Under the pieces are notes generated by a model. It searched no databases. It saw only the letters and a program-made list of their open reading frames with translations, and was not told the origin of the DNA. Shown here piece by piece: positions 35,975-44,061 of a stretch of 64,000 nt of DNA. The position numbers and the translations under genes are program-made. Position 1 is the stretch's first letter; each line of letters starts with the position of its first letter. Source of the DNA: Lysobacter enzymogenes (GTDB lineage: Bacteria > Pseudomonadota > Gammaproteobacteria > Xanthomonadales > Xanthomonadaceae); the NCBI RefSeq assembly GCF_023617245.1, contig NZ_CP067396.1, forward strand, positions 3,224,001 to 3,288,000, written 5' to 3'.

Positions 35975-36364
35975 CTAGCGCGCAGCGGGCTTGATCGCCT
36001 TGCGGATCTCGCCGGCGACCTTCTTGGCGATGACGCCGGGCTCGCTGAGCCCCGGCCCCGAATAGTCGAAGGCCTGCACCACCCACGCCGTGTGGTTTCC
36101 GGCGGCGATGCAATAAGCCACTAGCGAGCGGCCTTCCTGGCGCGGACCGGACACATGCAACGACAAGGTCTTCTGGTCCTGGCTGGCGCGCACGACATAG
36201 CCCAGCGCCGCCGCGCCGCGGCCGATCGCCGCGTTGCAGGCCTGCACGCTCAACTGCGCCGCCGGCACCCGGTCGACCTCGTAGCCCAGGCTGAAATCCG
36301 CGGCCGCGGCGCTCAACGGCAGGGCCAAACCGATGCACAGGATCGATACGCTGGCGATTCTCAT
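35975..36364 (-). CDS. Small periplasmic protein of unknown function
   Basis: 129 residues with a signal peptide ending SAAAADF. The mature domain begins FSLGYEVDRVPAAQLSVQAC and has two Cys (ACNAAIG, VAYCIAAG) that may pair, and NHTAWVVQAFDYSGPG in the middle. It resembles short exported DUF6180-like proteins, but I hold that match loosely. It is transcribed after the OmpA-type lipoprotein gene, 65 bp downstream of its stop, and could share its transcript. Function is unknown. Confidence 0.68.
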   Translation of the reverse strand: MRIASVSILCIGLALPLSAAAADFSLGYEVDRVPAAQLSVQACNAAIGRGAAALGYVVRASQDQKTLSLHVSGPRQEGRSLVAYCIAAGNHTAWVVQAFDYSGPGLSEPGVIAKKVAGEIRKAIKPAAR

Positions 36365-36429
36365 GTTCACCTCACTGCTTATCGCGGGGGAAGTCGTTGC
36401 GATGCGCCATCGTTCGATGGCGCCGATAT

Positions 36430-37674
36430 TCACGTCCGCACGAAGATCTCGACCCGCCGGTTGAGCTGGCGCCCGCCCGGGTTGTCCTGGCCGCCGATCT
36501 CGTTCGGCGCCACCGGCCGCGCTTCGCCATAACCCTTGGCCGTGGCCTGTTGCGCCGCGCCGCGCTCGCGCAAAGCCGCCACCACCGCCTGCGCGCGCCG
36601 CTCCGACAGCGCCTGGTTGTAGTCGTCGCTGCCCTTGGCGTCGGTGTGGCCGCCGACTTCCATGCCGGTGCTGCGCACGTCCTTGAGCGCCGCGGCGAGC
36701 GCATCGAGCACCTTGGCCGCGTCGCTGCGGATGTCGGCCTTGTCGAAGTCGAACAGCACCCGGTCGTTGAGGGTGATCAGGTAACCGCAAGGCGCGCCGG
36801 GCGGGGCGAACTTCTTCAATGGCGGGAAGCGGCCGGCCGGCGCGACCTTCGGCAGCGGCGGTAGCTTCACCGGTTTGGCCGGGGTGTCGATGCTGCCGGT
36901 GCCGTCGCCGTTCACCACCACGATGCCGAGCGGCCCGTTCCAGCGTCCGCTGCCGTCGTTGTTGATCGTCACCAGCCCCTGCGGGCCGTTCCAGGTGCCG
37001 CTGCCGTCGCCGTTGTTGCGGATCAGGCCGCTGTCGCCGTTCCAGCTGCCGCCGCCCTTGCCGTCCAGGGCGATCACGCCGGCCGGACCGTTGTAGGAAC
37101 CCGAACCGTCGGCCTCCACCCGCACCAGCGCGCCGCCCTCGCCGTCTTCGTCGCGGCCATCGCCGTTGATGCTGCCGCTGCCGTCGGCGTTGATGGTGAT
37201 CAGGCCGCCTTCGTAGTTGGCGGTGCCGCTGCCGTCGGCGGCGATCTTGAAGATGCCCGCATCGCCGTTGCGGCTCAGGTTGCCCTGCGCATCGACGCTG
37301 GTGATGCCGGCATCGTTCAACAACACGCCATCGCTGCCGCAGCGCGCGGGCGAGACGCTGACCCCGGCGATGGGATCGAGCACCGGCGCCATCGCCGATT
37401 CCAGCGCGCGCTGCGCGGGCGAGACGCCGAGGATCTCCGGCACCACGATGACCGGGATCGGCGGGAACTGCGCGGCGATGGCGTCGGCTCGTTTCTGCAC
37501 GTCGCTGTCGGCGCCGGCCTCGTCGGCGTGCGCGGCCGCCGGCGCGGCGGTTCGGGTGCCGCCGGGCGCGGCCGCGGAGGCCGCCGGCGCGTCGTTGTCG
37601 CGGCCGCAGCCGGACGCCAGCGCGGCAAGAACGAGCAGGGAGAGAATGCGGGAAGGAAGAACGCAGGAACGCAC
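36430..37674 (-). CDS. OmpA-family lipoprotein with tandem 17-residue Gly/Asn repeats
   Basis: 414 residues. The signal peptide ends in the lipobox ASGC, with Cys23 lipidated. Residues 139-263 are seven tandem repeats of about 17 residues (an eighth, degenerate copy precedes them), each of the form hydrophobic-x-hydrophobic, then DGSG and an aromatic-NG turn, for example GLVTINNDGSGRWNGP. This looks like a short beta-solenoid or beta-propeller-type arm. A Pro-rich linker follows. The C-terminal OmpA domain (VLFDFDKADI, GHTDAKGSDDYN, NRRVEIFV) binds peptidoglycan. The protein should tether the outer membrane to the wall while displaying the repeat domain. Confidence 0.85.
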   Translation of the reverse strand: MRSCVLPSRILSLLVLAALASGCGRDNDAPAASAAAPGGTRTAAPAAAHADEAGADSDVQKRADAIAAQFPPIPVIVVPEILGVSPAQRALESAMAPVLDPIAGVSVSPARCGSDGVLLNDAGITSVDAQGNLSRNGDAGIFKIAADGSGTANYEGGLITINADGSGSINGDGRDEDGEGGALVRVEADGSGSYNGPAGVIALDGKGGGSWNGDSGLIRNNGDGSGTWNGPQGLVTINNDGSGRWNGPLGIVVVNGDGTGSIDTPAKPVKLPPLPKVAPAGRFPPLKKFAPPGAPCGYLITLNDRVLFDFDKADIRSDAAKVLDALAAALKDVRSTGMEVGGHTDAKGSDDYNQALSERRAQAVVAALRERGAAQQATAKGYGEARPVAPNEIGGQDNPGGRQLNRRVEIFVRT

Positions 37675-37856
37675 GAAAAACTCCTTGATCCTTATGCGGC
37701 GAAGACATCCATGACCGTGGCGCGGCGACGCGGTCTACAGACCGCGGCGCCCCCCTGCGCGCCCGACGCCGACACTTGTACCCGATGACGGCGACGAGGA
37801 AAAGACCGCGTCCGTGCATCGGTTCAACGTCGGCGCTCCGACTTCCCGCGCATCCG

Positions 37857-39083
37857 CTACGCCGCGAGGCGTTCGTCGCTGGGCCCGAAGAACTCGTAGT
37901 GCACGCGTTCGTCCGCCACGCCCGCGCGCGCCAGCGCCGGCACCAGCGCGCGCAGGAACGGGCGCGGGCCGCACAGATAGACGTCGGACTCGAACAGCGG
38001 CACGTTGGCGCGCAGCCACTCGGCATCGATCAGGCCCTCGCGCTGATGGCTGCGGCCGAGCGCGTCGCCGGCGCCGGGTTGGGCATAGAACGTGCTGACG
38101 TGGATTGCGCCATGGGCCCGCGCCAGCGCCTGCACGTGCGCGGCCATGACGTGACTGGCGCCGTCGGCGGTGCCGTGCACGTAATGCGCCTGCAGTCGCG
38201 GGTGCCGCGCGGCGATGGCTTCGAGCATGCTCACCATCGGAGTCAGGCCGACGCCGCCGGACAGCAACACCACCGGCCGCGGCGGCGCATCGGGCAAGAA
38301 GAAATCGCCGGCCGGCGGTGTCAGCTCGATGCGCTCGCCGATCGCCATCGCATCGTGCAGATGGCGCGAGCCGCCGTGGCCGTGCGCTTCGCGCTTGACC
38401 GTGATGCGGTAGGCCTCGCGGTTGGGTCCGCAGGAGATCGAGTAATTGCGCTTGATCCGGCCCTGCCCCGGCACCGGATAACGCAGGGTCAGGTACTGGC
38501 CGGGCCGGTGCGCGATCACCGCGCCGCCGTCGGCGGGGCGCAGTTCGAACGAGGCGATCGGCGCATCGGCGGCGGCGTTCTCGATCCGCTTGCCGGCGAC
38601 GACGAACTCGCGCCAGCCGCTCCAGCCGCCGACCGCGTGCGCCAGTTCGCCGCGCAGTTCGGCCTCGCGCTGCTTGAGCAGATCGGCCAGCAGCCAATAG
38701 GCCTCGCCCCACGCCGCCAGCACCTGCGGCGTGGCGGCGTCGCCGAGCACGTCCTCGATCGCGCCGAGCAAGGCGCGGGCCACGAACGGGTAGTGCTCGG
38801 GCAGGATGTGGTAGCCCACGTGCTTCTGCGCGATCCGCTCCAGCGCCGCCGACAACGCGCCCAGGTCGTCGATGTTGCGCGCATAGGCGAGGATCGCCCC
38901 GGCCAGGGCGTGCGCCTGGGCGTTGTCGCCGCCCTGGTTGGCGTGGTTGAACAGCGCGGCGATGTGCTCGTCGCGGAACAGCCGGCGGTACATCGCAGTG
39001 GTGACGGCGTGGCCGTGCGCGGCCAACGCGGGCACGGTGGCGCGGACGACGGCCACGGTGGCCTCGCTCAGCGGGGTGCTCAT
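37857..39083 (-). CDS. hmp: Flavohemoprotein, nitric oxide dioxygenase
   Basis: 408 residues. The globin domain has Tyr32 (B10, MYRRLF) and the proximal His88 (AQKHVGYHI). The FAD motif is RNYSIS in the reductase domain, and the NAD site is GGVGLTPMVSML, with CGPRPFL and FFGP at the end. The enzyme oxidises nitric oxide to nitrate with O2 and NAD(P)H in the cytosol. It follows the truncated-hemoglobin gene by 40 bp and is probably in one operon under the divergent nsrR gene. Confidence 0.95.
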   Translation of the reverse strand: MSTPLSEATVAVVRATVPALAAHGHAVTTAMYRRLFRDEHIAALFNHANQGGDNAQAHALAGAILAYARNIDDLGALSAALERIAQKHVGYHILPEHYPFVARALLGAIEDVLGDAATPQVLAAWGEAYWLLADLLKQREAELRGELAHAVGGWSGWREFVVAGKRIENAAADAPIASFELRPADGGAVIAHRPGQYLTLRYPVPGQGRIKRNYSISCGPNREAYRITVKREAHGHGGSRHLHDAMAIGERIELTPPAGDFFLPDAPPRPVVLLSGGVGLTPMVSMLEAIAARHPRLQAHYVHGTADGASHVMAAHVQALARAHGAIHVSTFYAQPGAGDALGRSHQREGLIDAEWLRANVPLFESDVYLCGPRPFLRALVPALARAGVADERVHYEFFGPSDERLAA

Positions 39084-39123
39084 GCTTGGGTTCCTCGGGT
39101 TTGGAAAATTTCGGACGACGCGC

Positions 39124-39492
39124 TCAGGCCTGCGCCAGCAGGCGCTGCAGGTGCCCGCCGATGCGGGCGGCGCGCTCTTGCACGGCGGCGGCCTGGGCCG
39201 GCGGCAGGACCTCTTCGCTGCAGCGCCGCCACAGCGCCAGCCAGCGCGCGAACAGTTCGGGACGGATCCGGCTGGCGTGATCCAGGTGCGACTGCGCCGG
39301 ATTGCCGCGATAACGGCCGCTGCCGAGCATCGACGAGGTCCAGAAGTCGATCAGCCGGCGCTCGTGCTCGTCCCAGTCGCGGACCGCGGCGGCGAACACC
39401 GGGCCGAGTTCGGCGTCGGCGCGCACCGCCGCGTAGAAACGGCGGACCAAGGCCGTCAAGGCGGCCTCGTCCAATCCTTCGAAGCTGCGCAT
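39124..39492 (-). CDS. Group III truncated hemoglobin
   Basis: 122 residues. FEGLDEAALTALVRRFYAAVRAD and FWTSSMLGSGRYRGNPAQSHLDH match group III truncated globins, with the proximal His probably in QSHLDH and the distal-side Tyr in RRFYAAV. Such globins bind NO and O2, and in several bacteria they work with flavohemoglobin in nitrosative defence. It is the first gene of the hmp transcript. The NsrR-like operator lies just upstream. Confidence 0.88.
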   Translation of the reverse strand: MRSFEGLDEAALTALVRRFYAAVRADAELGPVFAAAVRDWDEHERRLIDFWTSSMLGSGRYRGNPAQSHLDHASRIRPELFARWLALWRRCSEEVLPPAQAAAVQERAARIGGHLQRLLAQA

Positions 39493-39519
39493 CGCGCGCT
39501 CCTCCCGCCCTTCGGCTTA

Positions 39520-39540
39520 AACATTCATCACGAATGCATG
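39520..39540. promoter_or_regulatory. Candidate NsrR operator between nsrR and the globin genes
   Basis: CATTC (39522-39526) and GAATG (39532-39536) form a dyad inside an AT-rich stretch that also contains ATGCAT, similar to the NsrR half-site ATGCATNT. It is placed to control both divergent units. Confidence 0.55.
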
Positions 39541-39638
39541 ATATTTCGCACCACTAAAACATGCAAAGAAAATGACTGTTATCATGCCGCGACCGATCGC
39601 CGCACCCCGCCGCGCCGTCCGCCGACGACACTGAGCCG

Positions 39639-40061
39639 ATGAAGCTGAGCCTGTACACCGACTATTCCCTGCGCGTGCTGATCCACCTGGGCACGCACGC
39701 CGGCGAGTTGGCCTCCATCGCCCAGGTCGCCCAGGCCTACGGCATTTCCCACAGCCACCTGACCAAGGTGGTGCAGGACCTGGCCGCGGCCGGCTTCATC
39801 GAGACCGTGCGCGGGCGCAACGGCGGCATCCGGCTGGGCCGGCCGGCCGAGCGCATCGGCCTGGGCGAGGTGGTGCGGCATACCGAGGCCCATGTCGACC
39901 TGGTCGATTGCGGCGGCTGCCTGATCGCGCCGGCCTGCGGGCTGCCGCCGATCCTGGGCCGGGCGATGCGCGCGTTCTTCGAGGTGCTCGACGGCTACAC
40001 GGTCGCGGATCTGCTCGGCAAGCAGCGCTCGCTGCAGCGGTTGTTCGCGGCGGCGGGTTGA
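39639..40061 (+). CDS. nsrR: NsrR-type Rrf2-family nitric-oxide sensor repressor
   Basis: 140 residues. The winged helix begins MKLSLYTDYSLRVLIHLG, with ISHSHLTKVVQDLAAAGFI as recognition region. Cys91, Cys94 and Cys100 in DCGGCLIAPACGL are the three ligands of the iron-sulfur cluster that NO destroys. Loss of the cluster would relieve repression of the divergent hemoglobin and hmp genes. Length and cysteine spacing fit NsrR rather than IscR. Confidence 0.93.
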   Translation: MKLSLYTDYSLRVLIHLGTHAGELASIAQVAQAYGISHSHLTKVVQDLAAAGFIETVRGRNGGIRLGRPAERIGLGEVVRHTEAHVDLVDCGGCLIAPACGLPPILGRAMRAFFEVLDGYTVADLLGKQRSLQRLFAAAG

Positions 40062-40481
40062 GGGAGCGGCGGGTTGAGGAGCGCATTTCGATAGCGCGGC
40101 TTGTGTCGTAGCCGTGTTTCGCGGTCGCGGCTTGCGCCGCTCCTACAGTCGGATACGCAGCCGCCGCAGCCCCCTGTAGGAGCGGCGCAAGCCGCGACCG
40201 CGAAAACGCGGCTACGCCGCCAATACGCAACCGCGGCGCCGCTGGGTCGGCGGCAAGCCTGCCTGCAACTGCGTCGTGCCCGACGCATCGGCGAGAAGCA
40301 GGCCGCTGAACGCCGCTGACACGAATACGGCACGGTAGAGCAGCCCAACCGGCACGCCCGAGGCATGAACCAAAACCGTGACTGCGTCGCGAAACACAGA
40401 CGCGGCATGCTTTTTGTAACGCATCCGTTCCTTGGACGTGGAATTTTTGTCCCGCCTCCCGCCCTGATCGGATTCTCCGCC
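40062..40481. repeat. 420-bp gap holding a long inverted pair of family-A REP elements
   Basis: Arms at 40108-40148 and 40174-40215 are nearly perfect reverse complements of about 41 and 42 bases around a 25-base centre. Each includes the core GGAGCGGCGCAAGCCGCGA or its complement. No transposase is present. The rest of the gap up to the nuclease start contains no gene that I can support. Confidence 0.85.
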
Positions 40482-41255
40482 ATGCCCCCGGTTGCCCGCC
40501 TCGCCACCGCGCTCGTCCTCGCCCTCGCCGCCCCGGCCGCGCTCGCCGCGACCTGCACCAGCGCCCACAACGACCAGTACCCCAGCGGCCGCAAGCCGGT
40601 GCTGAGCAATGCCGACCTCAACGAACAGACCGTGTCGATCTGCTACCAGGACTACAACCTGTACGCGTCCAAGGTCACCGGCACCAACCTGTGGTCGGCC
40701 CAGCACCTGACCCGGGCCAAGGTGATCGGCGCCGAATCGATCAGCCGCATCGACTCCAGCTTCTTCAGCGAGCCGGGCTTTCCGACCAAGCACGCCAGCT
40801 ACACCAACAGCGGCTACGACCGCGGCCACATGATGCCGGCCGGCGACGCCTCGACCACGCCGGCGCAGAAGGAGACCTTCTCGGTCGCCAACATCGTGCC
40901 GCAGACCGGCAAGCTCAATCGCGGCAGCTGGGCCAAGATCGAGAACATCGTGCGCACCGTGGCCAAGGAATGGGACGCGGCGTACGTCGTCACCGGCCCG
41001 GACTTCGACAACATGAACACCACCATCGCCAGCGGCGCGGTGGTGGTGCCGACCCAGACCTGGAAGGCGGTGTACGTGCCCTCGGCCGGGGTCGCCGGTG
41101 CCTACTGGTGCGTCAACAGCACCGCCCCGACCTGCTCGCTGATCTCGCTCAACGAACTCAAGCGCCGCGCCTTCGTCGATCCGTTCCCCAGCCTGGGCAC
41201 GGCGCTGCGCGCGCAGACCGCCTCGGACTGGACCGACATCCTGGTTCTGCCCTGA
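40482..41255 (+). CDS. Secreted DNA/RNA non-specific endonuclease
   Basis: 257 residues from the ATG at 40482. The signal peptide ends LAATCTS. The beta-beta-alpha metal motif is YDRGHMMPAGD, with DRGH as the catalytic signature and an Asn in SVANIVPQ as metal ligand. YPSGRKPVL and NRGSWAKIE fit the NucA/Serratia nuclease family. Four Cys may form disulfides (CTSAHN, ICYQ, YWCVN, TCSL). It degrades DNA and RNA outside the cell, perhaps for phosphate supply or prey lysis. Confidence 0.88.
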   Translation: MPPVARLATALVLALAAPAALAATCTSAHNDQYPSGRKPVLSNADLNEQTVSICYQDYNLYASKVTGTNLWSAQHLTRAKVIGAESISRIDSSFFSEPGFPTKHASYTNSGYDRGHMMPAGDASTTPAQKETFSVANIVPQTGKLNRGSWAKIENIVRTVAKEWDAAYVVTGPDFDNMNTTIASGAVVVPTQTWKAVYVPSAGVAGAYWCVNSTAPTCSLISLNELKRRAFVDPFPSLGTALRAQTASDWTDILVLP

Positions 41256-41319
41256 GTTCCGAGCGCTGAGTCCTGGACACGAACCGGTGCGGCGCGCTCG
41301 CGCGTCGCCGCCGGACCGC

Positions 41320-41814
41320 TTAGGCCTTGCCGGCCTGGGCCAGGCGATAGGCGACCAGCGCGTTCGCATGGCCGTGGCCCAGGCCGTGCGCGCTCTTGAG
41401 TTCGGCCACCAGTTCCATGTGTTTGCGCGCGCCGAGCGCGTCGATGGCCGCGAACCAGTGCGCGACCGGCTTGCCGTAGGTCTTCTCGATCGAGGGGAAA
41501 TAGGACGCCGGGCCCTTGACCTTGTCGGCGACCGCCGGCGCTTGTGCGGCCGGTTTCTTCGCGGCAGCTGGCTTAGCCGCGGCGGCGGGTTTCTTCGCGG
41601 CAGCCGGCTTCGCCGCGGTGGACTTGGCGGCAGCGGGTTTGCTCGCGATAGGTTTGCTCGCGGCAGGCTTGGCGACCGCAGGCTTGCCGGCCGCCGCGGT
41701 CTTGCCGGCCGCGCCGGCGTTGCCCGGCGCCTTCTTCGCCACGGCCTTGGCCGCTGCGCTGTTCTTGACTGCGGTCTTGGCGACGGGCGTCTTGGATCGG
41801 CTGGCGGTGGCCAT
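41320..41814 (-). CDS. DUF4287 protein with histone H1-like Ala/Lys/Pro tail
   Basis: 164 residues. AGGAG precedes the ATG at 41814. About the first 100 residues are Ala/Lys/Pro/Ser repeats (such as AAKPAAAKKPAA) with no hydrophobic core, as in histone H1-like or AlgP-type proteins. Residues from about 105 onward form the DUF4287 domain (YFPSIEKTYGKPVAHWFAAI, then KHMELVAELKSAHGLGHGHA). The tail should bind DNA or RNA nonspecifically. DUF4287 alone has no firm function. The combination suggests a nucleoid-associated role. Confidence 0.82.
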   Translation of the reverse strand: MATASRSKTPVAKTAVKNSAAAKAVAKKAPGNAGAAGKTAAAGKPAVAKPAASKPIASKPAAAKSTAAKPAAAKKPAAAAKPAAAKKPAAQAPAVADKVKGPASYFPSIEKTYGKPVAHWFAAIDALGARKHMELVAELKSAHGLGHGHANALVAYRLAQAGKA

Positions 41815-42144
41815 GCGCATCTCTCCTGGAGGAAGGCCGATAGTGCGGCAAGCGCGGCGCCGATGGATGTGACAAATGTGAGTTCGGCGCCGGCTTCCGG
41901 AGCGCCTGGATGAGAACGCATCGGTCCGGCTGGCCGACGCTTGCGCGCGGGGCCCAACCGCAGCGGCCCGCCCTCGCTGCAGGCCGGGGCGGCGGACCCG
42001 ATCCCCGCGCATCGCGACGGCTGCACGCATGGGCCGCCTCGCGCGACCCGCACCTCGCGCCCCCGGCCAAAACCACCGCCGACGCACAGCCGCCGACGCG
42101 GCCGATGCCGCATGATGTCGCCTCCCCCCTGCCCTGGCGTCCGC
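41815..42144. other. Intergenic region between DUF4287 and benE genes
   Basis: A 330-bp gap, divergent on both sides. It should carry the two promoters, but no clear element or small gene is visible in it. Confidence 0.5.
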
Positions 42145-43338
42145 ATGCCGCACCTGCGCGATCTGTCCCTGTCCGCCGTCGTCGCCGGGTTCGTCGCGGT
42201 GCTGGTCGGCTTCACCAGTTCGGCCGCGATCGTGTTCTCCGCCGCCCAGGCCAGCGGCGCCGACGAGGCCGAAATCGCGTCGTGGATGTGGGCGCTCGGG
42301 CTCGGCATGGGCATCACCTGCATCGGCCTGTCGCTGCGCTACAAGGTTCCGGTGGTCACCGCCTGGTCCACGCCCGGCGCGGCGATGCTGATCACCGGCG
42401 CGGCCGGGCTGCCGCTGGCCGAAGCGATCGGCGCGTTCGTGATCAGCGCCGCGCTGACCGTCGCGCTAGGCTTCAGCGGTTGGCTCGAACGGGTGCTGGC
42501 GCGGCTGCCGGCGAGCCTGGCCGCGGGCATGCTGGCCGGCGTGTTGCTGCGCTTCGGCCTCAACGTGTTCACCTCGATGCAGCACAGCTTCGCCCTGGTG
42601 TTCGCGATGTTCCTGGGCTTCCTGCTGGCGCGGCGCTGGCTGCCGCGCTACGCGGTGCTGGTCGCGCTGGCGGTCGGCATCGCGGTGGCGGCGCTGCAGG
42701 GCGGGCTGCACCTGGACAAGCTGCAACTGGCGGTGGCGATGCCGGTATGGACCACGCCGCGGTTCTCGCTCGCCGCCACCGTCGGCGTCGCCATCCCGCT
42801 GTTCGTGGTGACCATGGCCTCGCAGAACGTGCCCGGCATCGCGATCCTGCGCGCGCACGGCTACCGCGACACGCCGGCCTCGCCGCTGATCGGTTGGACC
42901 GGCGCGGCCAACCTGCTGCTCGCGCCGTTCGGCGCGTTCGCGCTGTGCCTGGCCGCGATCACCGCCGCGATCTGCATGGGCGAGGACGCGCACGAAGATC
43001 CGCGCAAGCGGTATCTCGCCTCGGTCGCCGCCGGCGTGTTCTACCTGCTCACCGGCGTGTTCGGCGCGACCGTGGCCGCCGCGTTCGCGGCGTTCCCGCA
43101 GGCGCTGGTGATGGCCATCGCCGGCATCGCCCTGCTCGCCACCATCGGCAACGGACTGGCCGCGGCGCTGGGCGACCCGCAGGAACGCGATCCGGCGCTG
43201 ATCACCTTCCTGGTCACCGCGTCGGGCTTCACCGCGTTCCAGATCGGCTCGGTGTTCTGGGGCATGGTCGCGGGGGTGCTCGCCACGGTGGTGCTGCGGC
43301 TGCGCAAGCCGGCGCCGGCGGCGGATCCGCCGCGCTGA
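42145..43338 (+). CDS. BenE-family benzoate/H+ symporter
   Basis: 397 residues with about twelve helices. VVTAWSTPGAAML and TMASQNVPGIAILRAHGY are signatures of the BenE family (PF03594), together with GFTAFQIGSVFWGMVAG near the end. BenE proteins import benzoate with protons in characterised species. No benzoate-degradation gene lies nearby, so the real substrate may differ. No Shine-Dalgarno sequence is visible before the ATG. Confidence 0.85.
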   Translation: MPHLRDLSLSAVVAGFVAVLVGFTSSAAIVFSAAQASGADEAEIASWMWALGLGMGITCIGLSLRYKVPVVTAWSTPGAAMLITGAAGLPLAEAIGAFVISAALTVALGFSGWLERVLARLPASLAAGMLAGVLLRFGLNVFTSMQHSFALVFAMFLGFLLARRWLPRYAVLVALAVGIAVAALQGGLHLDKLQLAVAMPVWTTPRFSLAATVGVAIPLFVVTMASQNVPGIAILRAHGYRDTPASPLIGWTGAANLLLAPFGAFALCLAAITAAICMGEDAHEDPRKRYLASVAAGVFYLLTGVFGATVAAAFAAFPQALVMAIAGIALLATIGNGLAAALGDPQERDPALITFLVTASGFTAFQIGSVFWGMVAGVLATVVLRLRKPAPAADPPR

Positions 43339-43385
43339 GTGGTTGCGGGAGCGGTTTCGAAAGCGGCATCGCGTCGGAGCGGAGA

Positions 43386-43466
43386 GCGTCGGGCCTGAAG
43401 GCCTTCCCACAGGTCTTTCGCGGACTGCATGAGGCTTGTGGGAGGGACTTCAGTCCCGACGCTCTT
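43386..43466. repeat. Two family-B palindromic repeats in opposite orientation
   Basis: A reverse copy (43386-43411) and a forward copy (43436-43466) of the family whose core is GTGGGAGGGACTTCAGTCCC. They follow benE. More copies lie at 46.9 and 53.7 kb. Confidence 0.8.
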
Positions 43467-43594
43467 GGGTCCGGCCGCTGCCAAGCTCCATCGCGCAACG
43501 GAAAGCATCGGACCCACGGCCCGCCCACTGCGCCCCCACTGCCGCCCTCGCATGGGGGTATGCTCGGCGCCACCCCACCACGGACACCCGCCGC

Positions 43595-43903
43595 ATGGAC
43601 GCCCGCCGCGAATCGCTCCCGGACCCGGCGGGCCTGCGCGCCCTGCTCAGCCCCAGCGTGATCGTGAGCCTGGCGCTGGCGCTGACCGCCGCGGTCCTGG
43701 CCCTGGTCTATCTGTTCCAGATGCGAGCGCCGGCCGCGCGCGGCGCCGCGGCCGCGCACACCGCGCCCGGCCGCGCCGGTGCGCCGGCCGGCGAAGCCGC
43801 GGCGCTGCCGGCGCCGGTGCCCGAACCGGTCGAGTTCCGCTGCGTCGACGGTCTGCGCGTGCGCAAGCAAGGCAGCAGCTACACCGGCGACGGCCGCTGC
43901 TGA
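43595..43903 (+). CDS. Small single-pass membrane protein, unknown
   Basis: 102 residues from the ATG at 43595. One transmembrane helix (VIVSLALALTAAVLALVYLF) is followed by an Ala/Pro-rich linker and a short C-terminal end with two Cys and FRCVDGLRVRKQGSSY. The topology is probably a cytoplasmic N-terminus and a periplasmic C-terminal part. I recognise no family. It is short and partly low in complexity, so I hold it as a probable gene rather than a sure one. Confidence 0.55.
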   Translation: MDARRESLPDPAGLRALLSPSVIVSLALALTAAVLALVYLFQMRAPAARGAAAAHTAPGRAGAPAGEAAALPAPVPEPVEFRCVDGLRVRKQGSSYTGDGRC

Positions 43904-44061
43904 GCCACCCACGCCGCGCAGCCGCCGGCCCGCGCGGGGCGACGGCCGCGCCCGCGCCGCCGCACGAATGCGGGACGCTGCGCGCCCGCCATGACGCCGC
44001 CACCGCTTTCGGCTAGCGTAGACGGCCTGTTCCTCCCGCACCGCCCGGATCGCCGCTCCCG

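Noticed and set aside
40108..40215. Long inverted arms as ends of an insertion sequence
   Set aside because: Only 25 bases lie between the arms and there is no transposase. The core recurs elsewhere, so a REP pair fits better.
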